This document shows, piece after piece, positions 45,171 to 55,850 of a stretch of 64,000 bases of DNA. Below the pieces are notes generated by a model. It did no database searches. It was not told the DNA's origin and saw only the letters and a list, made by a program, of their open reading frames with translations. Position 1 is the first letter of the stretch, and every line of letters starts with the position of its first letter. This stretch comes from a bacterium M00.F.Ca.ET.205.01.1.1 (GTDB taxonomy: Bacteria > Pseudomonadota > Alphaproteobacteria > Rhizobiales > Rhizobiaceae): NCBI GenBank assembly GCA_004791255.1, contig SRUQ01000004.1, forward strand, positions 386,031-450,030. Reading direction: 5' to 3'. The translations under genes were made by a program, and so were the position numbers.

Positions 45171-46480
45171 CGGCCCGCGCCATCATCGTCGGGGCGCCGC
45201 GCTCCGGCTCGGGCAAGACCAGCGTCACCATCGGCATTTTGCGCGCGCTGACCCGGCGCGGCCTGAAGGTGCGCGGCGCCAAATCCGGCCCCGACTATAT
45301 CGACCCCGGTTTCCACACCGCCGCCACCGGCCTGTCCGGCGTCAACCTCGACAGCTGGGCGATGTCGCCGTCACTGCTCAACGCACTAGCGGCACAGCAG
45401 GCCGATGACACCGATTTCGTCATTCTCGAAAGCGCCATGGGCCTCTTCGACGGCATCCCGGCCTCGGCGGGACGTACCGGGTCCGCCGCCGATCTGGCGC
45501 GGCTCTACGGCCTGCCGTTTCTGCTGGTGCTCGACGTGTCAGGCCAGTCGACCACGGCAGCGGCCGTCGCCAAGGGCTTTGCCACCTACGATCCCGATGT
45601 GCGCATGGCCGGCGTGGTGCTCAACCGTCTCGGAAGCGAGCGCCACCGCCGGCTCGCCGGCGATGCTATCGAGGCGATCGGCCTGCCGGTCGTCGGCGCC
45701 ATCCTGCGCGATCCCTCGCTCAACCTGCCCGAACGCCATCTCGGTCTCGTCCAGGCCGGCGAATATGATGACCTGATGGCGCATCTCGACCGGCTGGCCG
45801 ACATGGTTGAAAAATCCCTCGATCTTGACGCGGTGATGAAGCTGGCGACGCCCCTGGCCCCAGCCGCTGGCGGCCTTGCCGATGCCTTGCAGCCGCCCGG
45901 CCAGCGCATTGCTTTGGCTGAGGACGCCGCTTTCACCTTCCTCTATCCGCACGTTGCCGCCTGCTGGCGCAAGGCCGGGGCGGAGATCGTCCCGTTTTCG
46001 CCGCTCGCCAACGAAGCGCCCGCGCAGGATTGCGATGTCTGCTGGCTGCCTGGCGGCTATCCCGAGCTTCACGCCGGACGTCTTGCGGCGGCAGATGCTT
46101 TCAAAGCCGGCATGACCGCGTTTGCCGCGACCAGGCCGATACATGGCGAGTGCGGCGGCTTCATGGTGCTCGGCGAAGCACTGGAGGACGCCGATGGCAC
46201 GACGCATAAAATGCTCGGCCTGCTCGGCCATTCGACCAGCTTCGCCAAGCGGAAGATGAATCTCGGCTACCGCGAGGCGCGGCTGCGCGCCGATTGTCCG
46301 CTTGGTTCTGAAGGCGCGTTCATCCGCGGCCACGAATTCCACTACGCGCAGATGATTGCGACCGGCAATGACGAGCCGCTCGCCGATCTCGCCGACGGCC
46401 AGGGCAATCCGATCGGTCCTTCCGGCTACAGGCGCGACCATGTCAGCGGCACCTTCTTCCATGCCATTGCGCGAGGCTAG
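45167..46480 (+). CDS. cobB: Hydrogenobyrinic acid a,c-diamide synthase CobB
   Basis: A glutamine-dependent ATP enzyme that amidates the a and c side chains to give the CobNST substrate. The 437-residue product has an N-terminal P-loop (GAPRSGSGKTSVTIGIL) and a C-terminal class I glutamine amidotransferase domain with the nucleophile Cys in HGECGGFMVLG and LPGGYPELHAGRL. It overlaps cobA by 4 bases and precedes cobS by 3 bases. Confidence 0.95.
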   Translation: MTARAIIVGAPRSGSGKTSVTIGILRALTRRGLKVRGAKSGPDYIDPGFHTAATGLSGVNLDSWAMSPSLLNALAAQQADDTDFVILESAMGLFDGIPASAGRTGSAADLARLYGLPFLLVLDVSGQSTTAAAVAKGFATYDPDVRMAGVVLNRLGSERHRRLAGDAIEAIGLPVVGAILRDPSLNLPERHLGLVQAGEYDDLMAHLDRLADMVEKSLDLDAVMKLATPLAPAAGGLADALQPPGQRIALAEDAAFTFLYPHVAACWRKAGAEIVPFSPLANEAPAQDCDVCWLPGGYPELHAGRLAAADAFKAGMTAFAATRPIHGECGGFMVLGEALEDADGTTHKMLGLLGHSTSFAKRKMNLGYREARLRADCPLGSEGAFIRGHEFHYAQMIATGNDEPLADLADGQGNPIGPSGYRRDHVSGTFFHAIARG

Positions 46481-46483
46481 GCC

Positions 46484-47260
46484 ATGAAACTGCCGACCAT
46501 ACCGATCTCGCCCCGGCAGGTCCTGGACGACATCGCGCTCTGCCTGGTCTTCTTCACCCGGCTGCCGCTGCCCGTCTTCGATTTTCGCGGCCGCAGCCTA
46601 GCCGCCGCGATCTGGGCCGCCCCTATCACCGGCGTCGCCATCGGCTTGATCGGCGCCATCGTCTTTGCCACGGCGGAACGTTTCGGCCTCGCCATGGGGC
46701 CGGCGGCGGCGCTCGCCCTGGTCTCGACCGTGCTCACCACCGGCTGCCTGCATGAGGACGGCCTGTCCGACGTCGCCGACGGCTTTGGTGGCGGCAAGTC
46801 GCGTGGGCGCAAGCTGGACATCATGCGCGACAGCCGCATCGGCGCCTATGGCGCCATGGCGCTTGTCCTGTCGCTGCTCATCCGCTGGAGCGCGCTGTCG
46901 CAAATGGTCGACCCGACGCAGGCGCTCTTCGCGCTTGTTGCCGCTCACGCGGCTTCGCGCGGCGTGCTGGGCGCCTTCATGCATCTCTTGCCATCGGCGC
47001 GGTCCGACGGCCTGTCGGCCGGCGCCGGCACCGTCTCGCTCGAAACGGCTATCGTCGGCGCCGTGCTTGGCGCCCTTCCGCTTCTCCTGCTCGGTCCTGG
47101 CGGCGCTATCGTCGCGCTCGTCCTGCTCGCACTGCTGTTTGCCGCGTTTCAGGCGCTGTGCCTCAATCAGATCGGCGGCCAGACCGGCGACACGGTCGGC
47201 GCCCTGCAGCAGGTGAGCGAGATCGCGGTGCTTCTCGTCGCTTCCGTCGCCCTTTCTTGA
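46484..47260 (+). CDS. cobS: Adenosylcobinamide-GDP ribazoletransferase (cobalamin synthase)
   Basis: The membrane enzyme (CobV in P. denitrificans naming) that joins adenosylcobinamide-GDP to alpha-ribazole. The 258-residue product has several membrane helices and the catalytic acidic motif EDGLSDVADGFGGGKSR followed by MRDSRIGAYGAMAL. It lies 38 bases before cobT. Confidence 0.95.
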   Translation: MKLPTIPISPRQVLDDIALCLVFFTRLPLPVFDFRGRSLAAAIWAAPITGVAIGLIGAIVFATAERFGLAMGPAAALALVSTVLTTGCLHEDGLSDVADGFGGGKSRGRKLDIMRDSRIGAYGAMALVLSLLIRWSALSQMVDPTQALFALVAAHAASRGVLGAFMHLLPSARSDGLSAGAGTVSLETAIVGAVLGALPLLLLGPGGAIVALVLLALLFAAFQALCLNQIGGQTGDTVGALQQVSEIAVLLVASVALS

Positions 47261-47298
47261 TGCCTTCAGCCTGATTCCCTCTCGGAGACCTTGCCCCC

Positions 47299-48309
47299 AT
47301 GCCTTTCAAATCACTCGATGAACTGCGCGCCGCTTGCCTCGACCTGCCGACTGGCAGCGATGCCGCGGCCAAGGCCGTTGCCAGCCGTCAGGACACGCTG
47401 ACCAAACCGCAGGGAAGCCTTGGTCGGCTGGAAACGACGGCCGCTTGGCTGGCGCGGTGGCAGGGCCGCGACATGCCGAAGCTCGACCGCGTGAAAGTCT
47501 TCGTCTTTGCCGGCAACCATGGCGTCACCGCGCAAGGCGTCTCGGCCTTCCCGTCCGAAGTGACCGTGCAGATGGTGGCGAATTTCGCCGGCGGCGGCGC
47601 CGCCATCAACCAGCTCGCCCGCATCGCCGGGGCCGAACTCGACGTCATCCCGCTCGACCTCGACCATCCGACGGGCGATTTCACGCAGACAGCGGCAATG
47701 GACGACAAGGCCTTCCTTGCCGCCGTATCCATCGGCTACGACGCCGTGACCAAGGACCTCGATCTCGTCTGTTTCGGTGAAATGGGCATCGGCAACACCA
47801 CGCCGGCCGCCGCCATCTCGGCCGCCCTGTTCGGCGGTGGCGCCGAAAAATGGACCGGGCGCGGCACCGGCGTCGACGATGCCGGCCTGAAGCGCAAGGT
47901 CGTCGCCATCGAGGCCGGCCTGAAGCGTCACGCGGACGCCCTCTCCGATCCGCTGAAGATCGCCGCCAGCCTTGGCGGGCGCGAACTCGCCGCCATCTTC
48001 GGCGCCACGCTCGCCGCGCGCCGCCTCGGCGTGCCGGTGCTGCTCGACGGCTTCGTCTGCACCGCCGCCGCCGCTCCGCTGGCACGCCTGCACCCGACCG
48101 GCCTCGCCCACACCGTCGCCGCCCACGTCTCGGCCGAATCGGGCCACCGCCGCCTGCTCGAAGCGCTCGGCCTGCCGCCTTTGCTCGATCTCGGCATGCG
48201 GCTCGGCGAAGGTTCAGGCGCGTGCCTGGCCGTCAACATCGTCCGCTCGGCGCTGGAGTGCCATGCGAAGATGGCGAGCTTTGCCGAAGCTGGCGTGTCG
48301 GAGAAGTAA
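47299..48309 (+). CDS. cobT: Nicotinate-nucleotide--dimethylbenzimidazole phosphoribosyltransferase
   Basis: This enzyme (CobU in P. denitrificans naming) makes alpha-ribazole phosphate for the lower ligand. The 336-residue product has TKPQGSLGRLE, VFAGNHGVTAQGVSAFPS and GEMGIGNTTPAAA, all typical, and the C-terminal EGSGACLAVNIVRSALE. It is the last gene of the riboswitch-controlled run; no clear intrinsic terminator follows. Confidence 0.95.
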   Translation: MPFKSLDELRAACLDLPTGSDAAAKAVASRQDTLTKPQGSLGRLETTAAWLARWQGRDMPKLDRVKVFVFAGNHGVTAQGVSAFPSEVTVQMVANFAGGGAAINQLARIAGAELDVIPLDLDHPTGDFTQTAAMDDKAFLAAVSIGYDAVTKDLDLVCFGEMGIGNTTPAAAISAALFGGGAEKWTGRGTGVDDAGLKRKVVAIEAGLKRHADALSDPLKIAASLGGRELAAIFGATLAARRLGVPVLLDGFVCTAAAAPLARLHPTGLAHTVAAHVSAESGHRRLLEALGLPPLLDLGMRLGEGSGACLAVNIVRSALECHAKMASFAEAGVSEK

Positions 48310-48595
48310 TGCTCGGATCGCCTTGATGTGCAAACCCTTATGAATTTTCGGAGCCCCTAAAACAGGGAGGCGCGACGTGCTTGCTCGGACTAACTGAGAT
48401 CTCGACAGCAAGAGGAGGCACGGGGCGCCGCTCGGCCTTTCTGGAGGCTCCAGCGAAGGGCATATATTAGCAATAAAGAATATCTTAACGGCTGTGATGC
48501 ACCCTTCCATGTGGGGACGGCAAACGCCTCCTCATCGGACGTTCCAAACGGGCGCCCTCAAGCGCCGGGACGCTCGACCAATGCGGAGCAAACGC
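48310..48595. other. Intergenic region after cobT
   Basis: No gene or strong terminator is seen. The stretch 48460-48495 is unusually AT-rich (ATATATTAGCAATAAAG) compared with its surroundings and may hold a promoter for the small hypothetical gene that follows. Confidence 0.4.
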
Positions 48596-48907
48596 ATGAG
48601 TGTCGGAGCAGCTCTCGAACTATTGCTGCGGTTGATCCATAGCCGAGCCATGAAGTTGGCGGCGTTGCCGGAGGATGAAAGGGATATACACTACGACCTG
48701 ATCCGCCGCTCATGTTGCGCAGCCGCCGAACACATCGGGCAAACCTCCGACACAGCAGCGATCACGGCAAACGATATTGTTGAGTTTGTTCGCGCAGTAG
48801 TGGGAATCATCGAAACGGGCCGTGGATCAGACCAAGGGCCAGACACCGGTCGGCCACCGACAGCGCGACATTTTAGCGGCCGGGACAATGGCATGACGCA
48901 CATCTAG
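48596..48907 (+). CDS. Small hypothetical protein
   Basis: A 103-residue ORF starts MSVGAALELLLRLIHSRAMKL at an ATG nine bases after GGAG. The first 70 residues look helical and contain two cysteines (RRSCCAAAEH); the tail is polar. I do not recognise a family. The codon use is less GC3-biased than in neighbouring genes, which suggests a less conserved or acquired gene. The frame extends 34 codons further upstream, but no better ribosome-binding site is present there. Confidence 0.45.
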   Translation: MSVGAALELLLRLIHSRAMKLAALPEDERDIHYDLIRRSCCAAAEHIGQTSDTAAITANDIVEFVRAVVGIIETGRGSDQGPDTGRPPTARHFSGRDNGMTHI

Positions 48908-49088
48908 AGTTTGATGCCGAAAAGTGCGACGAGGCCGATCGGGCTTTTGGGTCGGATTGAGCAGGAAGAAATCCAGTAGGCAATTTCGGTGCAGGCCCAA
49001 AATATCTGGACATGGTGCGGGCACTGACTTCCGCCCGCAACCGTTAGGGTCCCTCACCTCGTCCAACAAACTGATTTTGTTAGATTTT

Positions 49089-49164
<76 letters not shown>

Positions 49165-49270
49165 ACTCGGCCGGTAAAAACCGGCGTTGGCGGCCATATA
49201 GCCGCCGATTCCGATCCTGTCCAGCCCTGCCGGAATCATTTCCCGACAAATCGACCAACCCATTGTCCGA

Positions 49271-50176
49271 TCAGGCGAACAGCTTGCCTTCCGCCACCTT
49301 GACCGCGTTGCCGCCGATGCGCGCGGAGGCCAGTTTTCCGCCTTGCACAGTCAGTTCCAGGCGGATTCGCGACGGACGCCCCATCTCCAGGCCCTGCTCG
49401 ATCCACAGCTGCGAGATTCCATCCGTCGGCGCGTCGAAATGCATGATGGCGCCGGCGAAGGCGGCCGCCGCCGAGCCTGTCGCAGGATCCTCGTAGGACG
49501 GATTGCCGGGCACGATCATGCGTACATGGAACGCGCTTTCGTGATTCACCGTCTCGCGGCAATAGACATAGGGGCTGGCGAAGGCCCACTCGCTCTTGCG
49601 CGGCGCCAGTTCCGACCAGGCCTGGTTGTCGAGCCGGATACGGCCAGCCGCCTGCAGATTGGCGACAGGAATGGTCACGTAAGGCACGCCGGCCGACCAG
49701 AACGCGACGCGGTGATTCTCGAAGCCGATCTCGTGCGGCGCGAGCCCAAGCGCCGCACCGATCGCATCGGGATCGGCCTCCAGCATCAGCGGCTCGGGCA
49801 GTTTCGCCAAGTCGAATTCGGCGAAGGTGGCGCCATCATGCTTGCTGACGGCGCAGCGCACCGGGCCGATGTTTTCTTCCAGCACGAAAATGCCGGCGCC
49901 CTCTTCAGCCAGTTCGGCCAGCGCGATCGCCGAGCCGACGGTCGGGTGGCCGGCAAACGGCATTTCATAATCGGGTGTGAAGATGCGGATGCGGTTTCGA
50001 TGCTTGGGATTGTCCGGCGGCAGCACGAAGACGGATTCGGACAGGTTGAACTCACGCGCGATGGCCTGCATCGCGGCCGTGTCCAATCCCTTGCTGTCCA
50101 GCACCACGGCCAGCGGATTGCCGGCCAACCGCTCGGTCGTAAACACGTCGTAAAGCAAGTAATTCCGGGTTTTCAT
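49271..50176 (-). CDS. PhzF family isomerase/epimerase-like protein
   Basis: The 301-residue protein has the two-lobed PhzF fold. The catalytic Glu is in NLSESVFVLP, and the family motifs MPFAGHPTVGSA and YEDPATGSAAAAFAG are clear. The start MKTRNYLLYDVFTTERLAGNP gives the normal length; 29 upstream in-frame codons are not conserved. PhzF relatives isomerise or epimerise small metabolites, and the substrate is unknown here. No phenazine genes are nearby. It is divergent from the MacA-like gene. Confidence 0.9.
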   Translation of the reverse strand: MKTRNYLLYDVFTTERLAGNPLAVVLDSKGLDTAAMQAIAREFNLSESVFVLPPDNPKHRNRIRIFTPDYEMPFAGHPTVGSAIALAELAEEGAGIFVLEENIGPVRCAVSKHDGATFAEFDLAKLPEPLMLEADPDAIGAALGLAPHEIGFENHRVAFWSAGVPYVTIPVANLQAAGRIRLDNQAWSELAPRKSEWAFASPYVYCRETVNHESAFHVRMIVPGNPSYEDPATGSAAAAFAGAIMHFDAPTDGISQLWIEQGLEMGRPSRIRLELTVQGGKLASARIGGNAVKVAEGKLFA

Positions 50177-50233
50177 TCCTGCCTCAATCCCAACATGGGC
50201 GAAATTTAATTTGATATTCGAACCGTCAAGCCT

Positions 50234-50247
50234 GATCTGTGCACAGA
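50234..50247. promoter_or_regulatory. 14-bp perfect palindrome between phzF-like and macA-like genes
   Basis: ATCTGTGCACAGAT is a perfect palindrome in the 101-base divergent region. On the minus strand TTGACG (just to its left) can serve as the -35 of the phzF-like gene; on the plus strand TATAGG lies near the GTG start of the macA-like gene. A shared regulator is possible, but no regulator gene is adjacent. Confidence 0.45.
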
Positions 50248-50277
50248 TAGGGACATTGCGCATTATAGGGGTCCAGC

Positions 50278-51570
50278 GTGGACCAGATTGTCAATCTGCC
50301 AAAGACGGAATCGGATTCCGCCATCGAGACGGCGCTTGGGCTCGACGGACAAGGTCTGCGCAGGACACGCCGGCGTGGCTGGCTCTATGCCTTGCTGACG
50401 CTGGTCGTGCTTGCCGCCGGCCTTGGCCTCTATCAATGGTACGCGGGCACGCCCGCCAGGATCGACTACACCACCGTGGCCGCCGCCAGGGCCGACCTCA
50501 CCGTCCAGGTGTCGGCGACGGGTACGCTGCAGCCCCTCACCCAGGTCGACATCTCAAGCCAGCTCTCCGGCATCATACGCTCGGTCTCGGTCAACGAGAA
50601 CCAGCAGGTGAAGAAGGGCGATGTGCTGGCCGCTCTCGACACCGCCAAGCTGCAAGTGCAGATCGAGCGCGCCGAGGCTTCCGCAAAGGCCGCCGCCGCC
50701 AATGTCGAGGACGCCACGGTGACGCTGGCCGAGAACGAGAGCGGACTTGTGCGCGCCGCCGCGCTGACCAAGCGCGGCATGGCAACCGACCAGTCGCTCG
50801 AGGCGGCGACCGCGACCCGCGACCGCTCCAAGGCGGCTCTCGACAGCGCTCAGGCCAATCTCGCCATCGCCAACGCCGATCTCAAATCGCAGCAGACCGA
50901 TCTTGCCAACAGCACCATCTACGCGCCGATCGACGGCATCGTGCTGACGCGCTCAGTCGACCCCGGCCAGACCGTCGCCTCCTCGCTGCAAGCGCCGGTG
51001 CTGTTCATCATCGCCGCCGATCTGAGGAACATGGAACTAGTTGCGGCCGTCGACGAGGCCGACATCGGCGCGGTCAAATCAGGCCAGCACGCCCGCTTCA
51101 CCGTCGACGCCTTCCCGGAGCGGCCGTTCGATGCCGAGATCCGCGACATCTCCTACGCCTCGGTCACGACCGATGGCGTCGTCACCTACAATGCCCGGCT
51201 CGAAGTCGACAATAGCGAGCTGTTGCTGCGCCCCGGCATGACCGCCACCGTCTCGGTCGTCACCAGGCAGGCCAAGAATGTGCTCACCGTGCCTGCCTCT
51301 GCCTTCCGCTATCGCCCGGCGCAACAGGCCGCAAGGGGCTGGAGCTTGAGCGACCTGTTCACCGGCCGCATGGGCCGTCCAGGCGGCAATCGCCAGCGCC
51401 AGGCCGCGACGGCTCCGACCGACGGGTCGCGCACGCTCTATGTGCTGGAGAACGGACGGCCGCATCCCGTCAACGTCAAGATCGGCTCGACCGACGGCGA
51501 ACTGACCGAGATCACCTCCGGCCTGGAGGAAGGCGCGCAGGTTATCACCGGTTCGCAGCAGCGGAGCTGA
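50278..51570 (+). CDS. MacA-like periplasmic adaptor (membrane fusion) protein
   Basis: The 430-residue HlyD/RND-type adaptor has an N-terminal membrane anchor (residues 35-54, LYALLTLVVLAAGLGLYQWY). It continues with a barrel-sandwich half (VQVSATGTLQPLTQVDISSQ), an alpha-helical hairpin at about 135-215, the second half (STIYAPIDGIVLTRSVDPGQ) and a beta-barrel. A Gly/Arg/Gln-rich insertion (MGRPGGNRQRQ) near residue 360 is atypical. It starts with GTG. With the next two genes it forms a MacAB-type tripartite exporter lacking a local outer-membrane factor. Confidence 0.9.
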   Translation: MDQIVNLPKTESDSAIETALGLDGQGLRRTRRRGWLYALLTLVVLAAGLGLYQWYAGTPARIDYTTVAAARADLTVQVSATGTLQPLTQVDISSQLSGIIRSVSVNENQQVKKGDVLAALDTAKLQVQIERAEASAKAAAANVEDATVTLAENESGLVRAAALTKRGMATDQSLEAATATRDRSKAALDSAQANLAIANADLKSQQTDLANSTIYAPIDGIVLTRSVDPGQTVASSLQAPVLFIIAADLRNMELVAAVDEADIGAVKSGQHARFTVDAFPERPFDAEIRDISYASVTTDGVVTYNARLEVDNSELLLRPGMTATVSVVTRQAKNVLTVPASAFRYRPAQQAARGWSLSDLFTGRMGRPGGNRQRQAATAPTDGSRTLYVLENGRPHPVNVKIGSTDGELTEITSGLEEGAQVITGSQQRS

Positions 51571-51574
51571 GGCC

Positions 51575-52282
51575 GTGGCCGCGGGCGCACCCCTCATCAC
51601 CTTCGACACGGTCTGGAAGAGCTACGGCCAGGGCGAGGCTATGGTGCACGCGCTGGCCGGTGTCGACCTTGCCATCCGGCGCGGCGAATTCGTCGCCATC
51701 ATGGGTCCCTCCGGCTCCGGCAAGTCGACCGCGATGAACATCATCGGCTGCCTCGACACGCCGACGGCGGGAACCTATTCCTTCCTGGGTGTCGATGCCG
51801 GCCGGCTCGACCGCAACCGCCGCGCCATGTTGCGCAACCTCTATGTCGGCTTCGTCTTCCAGGGGTACAATCTTCTGGCGCGCACCACGGCGGCGGAGAA
51901 TGTCGAACTGCCGCTGATCTATCGCGGCGTGGCAAGCCGCGAACGCCGCGACCTTGCCATGCAGGCGCTGGCCGAGGTTGGCCTTGTCGGCCGCGAGCAC
52001 CACACGCCGGCCGAACTCTCCGGCGGCCAGCAGCAGCGTGTGGCGATCGCCCGCGCCATCGTCACGCGGCCGACTTTGCTCGTCGCCGACGAGCCGACCG
52101 GCAATCTCGACACCGCCCGCACGCATGAGATCATGGAACTGCTGACGCGGCTGAACAAGGAACTCGGCCTGACCATCGCCATGGTCACGCACGAGGCCGA
52201 TGTCGCCGAATATGCCGAGCGCACCATCCGCTTCCTCGACGGCCATGTCGCTTCCGACACGGCAAAGCTGGAGACGGCATAA
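51575..52282 (+). CDS. MacB-type ABC transporter ATPase
   Basis: The 235-residue ATPase of the MacB/LolD subfamily has Walker [28 protein letters not shown], signature [13 protein letters not shown], Walker [13 protein letters not shown] and MVTHEADVAEYAERTI. It starts with GTG four bases after the adaptor stop and is followed by the permease after two bases. Here the ATPase and permease are separate proteins, unlike E. coli MacB, where they are fused. Confidence 0.93.
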   Translation: MAAGAPLITFDTVWKSYGQGEAMVHALAGVDLAIRRGEFVAIMGPSGSGKSTAMNIIGCLDTPTAGTYSFLGVDAGRLDRNRRAMLRNLYVGFVFQGYNLLARTTAAENVELPLIYRGVASRERRDLAMQALAEVGLVGREHHTPAELSGGQQQRVAIARAIVTRPTLLVADEPTGNLDTARTHEIMELLTRLNKELGLTIAMVTHEADVAEYAERTIRFLDGHVASDTAKLETA

Positions 52283-52284
52283 TC

Positions 52285-53502
<1,218 letters not shown>

Positions 53503-53567
53503 CAGCCCCTGTCGCAATGCCGCTCGCGATGATAATCCGGATAATCCGATATCGAGGGGGTATGGCA

Positions 53568-53798
53568 ATGAGCAAAAAAGCGCGCGTGATCCTGGTGGCG
53601 GTCATCATCGAGGCGGCGCTGGCCGGCATCTGGTGGTGGCTCGCCCGCTACGGCATGGCCAACCCGGATCGCGTCACCGCCGACTTCCAGCAGGTCGTCG
53701 GCCAGACGATGGGAATGGCCATGGGCGGATTGCTTGGCCTCTGCGTGCTCCTGTTCTTTGTTGCCGCCCGCAATGACCGCAAGGCTGCCAAGTCGTAA
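53568..53798 (+). CDS. Small two-helix membrane protein
   Basis: From ATG at 53568, eight bases after GAGGGGG, the ORF encodes 76 residues with two hydrophobic helices (VILVAVIIEAALAGIWWWLA and MGMAMGGLLGLCVLLFFVA) and a basic C-terminus. It follows the MacB permease by 65 bases on the same strand and may be cotranscribed. No family is recognised. An ATG two codons upstream (MAMSKK) is possible. Confidence 0.6.
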   Translation: MSKKARVILVAVIIEAALAGIWWWLARYGMANPDRVTADFQQVVGQTMGMAMGGLLGLCVLLFFVAARNDRKAAKS

Positions 53799-53826
53799 CG
53801 GCGGCTCTGCATTGGGCGCGGCGAAG

Positions 53827-54543
53827 CTATTCGTGGCGCGCGAAATGCCACTCGATCAGCGGCTTCATGTGCGGCGCCAGCCCGTCCGGCAAGTCGGCGG
53901 CATGGCGGATGATGACAGGCCCTGCGATCTCCGGATCGGCCTCGGCGGCGACGAAGGCGCTGATCCGCGAAGCAATGTCATCTGCCGGCTCTGAAAGCAG
54001 GTAACGGCGGAAGATCACCGTGCCGCTTGCCATCGAAATGGCATGGTAGCGCTTGCCGCGTTCGGCTCCCGAAAGGTCGAGCCCGGTTTCTTCGCGCACC
54101 TCGCGCATCATGTTGAAATCGACATCGACGAGGCCATCGCGAAAATCGACCGGCTCGAACGAGCCGGCGGCGAAATAGACGCGACCGGCAGTGACGGTGT
54201 GAGTGCCCATGCGGATCGCCACCAGCGCATTGTCGCCGGCCACCAGCATGGCATGGGCATAGGCGTGTTCGGCGCCGGAATTCTCGGGCCGCTTACGCCA
54301 CAGCATGAAGGTCGAGTAGTTGACCGCATGACAGCGGCCGACAAGGCGGCTGTCCCGGTAGGCAAGCGCCGAAAGCAGCACCACCGTGCCGTCGAACAGC
54401 GCCGGTTTGGCCGCCACCTCATGCCGCCAGTTCTCGGCGATCGCCTCCGCATTGCCCACCGCGAACGGGTGCGGGCCGGGATCGAGGCGCACGTCGATCG
54501 CGTCAACGGGCAGGATGACATTGCGCGGCAGGTCGAAACGCAT
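53827..54543 (-). CDS. Nudix hydrolase
   Basis: The 238-residue protein carries a Nudix box near residues 140-168: a Gly in AAGSFEP, then REVREETGLD, which supplies the catalytic glutamates. The helical region before it is longer than in small Nudix enzymes. The start MRFDLPRNVILPV is chosen over an ATG 13 codons upstream because that part overlaps the next gene. It is transcribed after the EEP-family gene with a 5-base gap. The substrate (a nucleoside diphosphate derivative) is unknown. Confidence 0.85.
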   Translation of the reverse strand: MRFDLPRNVILPVDAIDVRLDPGPHPFAVGNAEAIAENWRHEVAAKPALFDGTVVLLSALAYRDSRLVGRCHAVNYSTFMLWRKRPENSGAEHAYAHAMLVAGDNALVAIRMGTHTVTAGRVYFAAGSFEPVDFRDGLVDVDFNMMREVREETGLDLSGAERGKRYHAISMASGTVIFRRYLLSEPADDIASRISAFVAAEADPEIAGPVIIRHAADLPDGLAPHMKPLIEWHFARHE

Positions 54544-54548
54544 GGTGC

Positions 54549-55661
54549 TCAGGCCATGTCCAGCGTGATCGCCACCGGGCAATGGTCGGAGGCCTTGGGC
54601 CGGTCCCAGCCGGCGCGCGGGAAACGCTCGACCTCCTGGCCCGCCGGAAAGATTGTGCGCCAGGGCTGGCCGTTGCGCACGATGTCGGGCACGGCGGTGG
54701 CGTTCTTCGCCGCCAGACCCTTCGACAGCAGGATGTAGTCGAGCTGGCAGAGATGCCGCTCCTGCGGTCCGCGGGTGTGATAAAAACTCCAGCGGTCCAT
54801 CTCCGGCCGGCGCTCGACGACGTTTTCGCAGAAATCGCCTGCAGTCAGCACATTGAGGCAGGACTGGCTCTCGTCGATCACCTCGAAGCGGTAGCCGTCG
54901 ACGCTGTCGCCGTCGATCTTCACCCGCTGCCGGTAATCGTTCATGTCGCCGCAGATCGCCCAGCGCTTGTCGGCCGCGTGCTCTCCACCGAAGCGCTCCT
55001 CGATGATGTGGCGCACGGCCTGCGCCTCGGCGATGCGCAGCGGCATCGTCGCCTCGCGCCCGTCGAGCCCGTTGCGCGGCGAGCCCATCGATTTGAAATG
55101 CACGAGGTAGAGCGTCAGCGGCACGCCGCCCACGGTGACGTCGACCTCCAGGCAGTCGCGGCGGAAGATGCGCTCATTGGCCTGGTGCCCCATGGCGGCC
55201 AGTTCCGGCGTGAACAGGCCGAACTGCTCGAAAGTGACATAGGCGTGGCTGGTCATGCGCACGAATTCGATCGGCTGGCCCTGCGCGGTCTCATTGCGCA
55301 TCATCAGCGCCACGTCGATTCCGCGCGAATCATTGCCCGCCGTGGTGTATTTCTGCCGATAGCCCTGCCCCACCATCTTGAACAGATAGCCGTACTCGAA
55401 GGCCTTCAGCGCCTCGATATTGTCGACTTCCTGCATGCAGATGATGTCGGCTCGGGTGGCGGCGATCGCCAGCGCCGTCAATTGCCGTGTATCGTCGGAT
55501 TGGGCAATCGCCCGGGCCTGCTCCAGCATCCTGTACTCGGCCTCGCTCCGGATATCGAACAGCGCCAGTGTTCGATCCTCGTTGAGCTGGTTGCGGTATC
55601 CGGAAAAATCGAACCTGTTCATCAGGTTCTCGACATTGAAGGTGGCAAGGCGCAGCGACAT
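54549..55661 (-). CDS. Endonuclease/exonuclease/phosphatase family protein
   Basis: The 370-residue protein belongs to the EEP superfamily. Motifs in order are FNVENL, CMQEVDNIEAL (metal-binding Glu), HFKSMGSPRNG, GDMNDYRQR (catalytic Asp/Asn), QLDYILLS and SDHCPVAI (catalytic His). It has no signal peptide from MSLRLATF, so it probably acts in the cytosol on nucleic acid or phosphoesters. It is co-directional with the Nudix gene, which suggests joint nucleotide or DNA housecleaning, but that is inference. Confidence 0.88.
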   Translation of the reverse strand: MSLRLATFNVENLMNRFDFSGYRNQLNEDRTLALFDIRSEAEYRMLEQARAIAQSDDTRQLTALAIAATRADIICMQEVDNIEALKAFEYGYLFKMVGQGYRQKYTTAGNDSRGIDVALMMRNETAQGQPIEFVRMTSHAYVTFEQFGLFTPELAAMGHQANERIFRRDCLEVDVTVGGVPLTLYLVHFKSMGSPRNGLDGREATMPLRIAEAQAVRHIIEERFGGEHAADKRWAICGDMNDYRQRVKIDGDSVDGYRFEVIDESQSCLNVLTAGDFCENVVERRPEMDRWSFYHTRGPQERHLCQLDYILLSKGLAAKNATAVPDIVRNGQPWRTIFPAGQEVERFPRAGWDRPKASDHCPVAITLDMA

Positions 55662-55850
55662 GCCCTGAGCTTTGCCCGCAAGTGTCGCGGAAGACAAGCA
55701 CACAGGATCACTGGCCCGGATAGATTGGTCCTAAGGGGCTCTCGCGCCATGGTTGACGGAACCTTTCCGTTCATCCGCCGTTCAGACGCAAAGACCCACA
55801 GTAGGCCCATCCTAGGGTAGGCGTGGGGCCTGTATCTCTTGGAGAGTGTT

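Noticed and set aside
48494..48595. N-terminal extension of the small hypothetical protein after cobT
   Set aside because: It has no ribosome-binding site and a low-complexity basic sequence. The ATG at 48596 has GGAG at good spacing.
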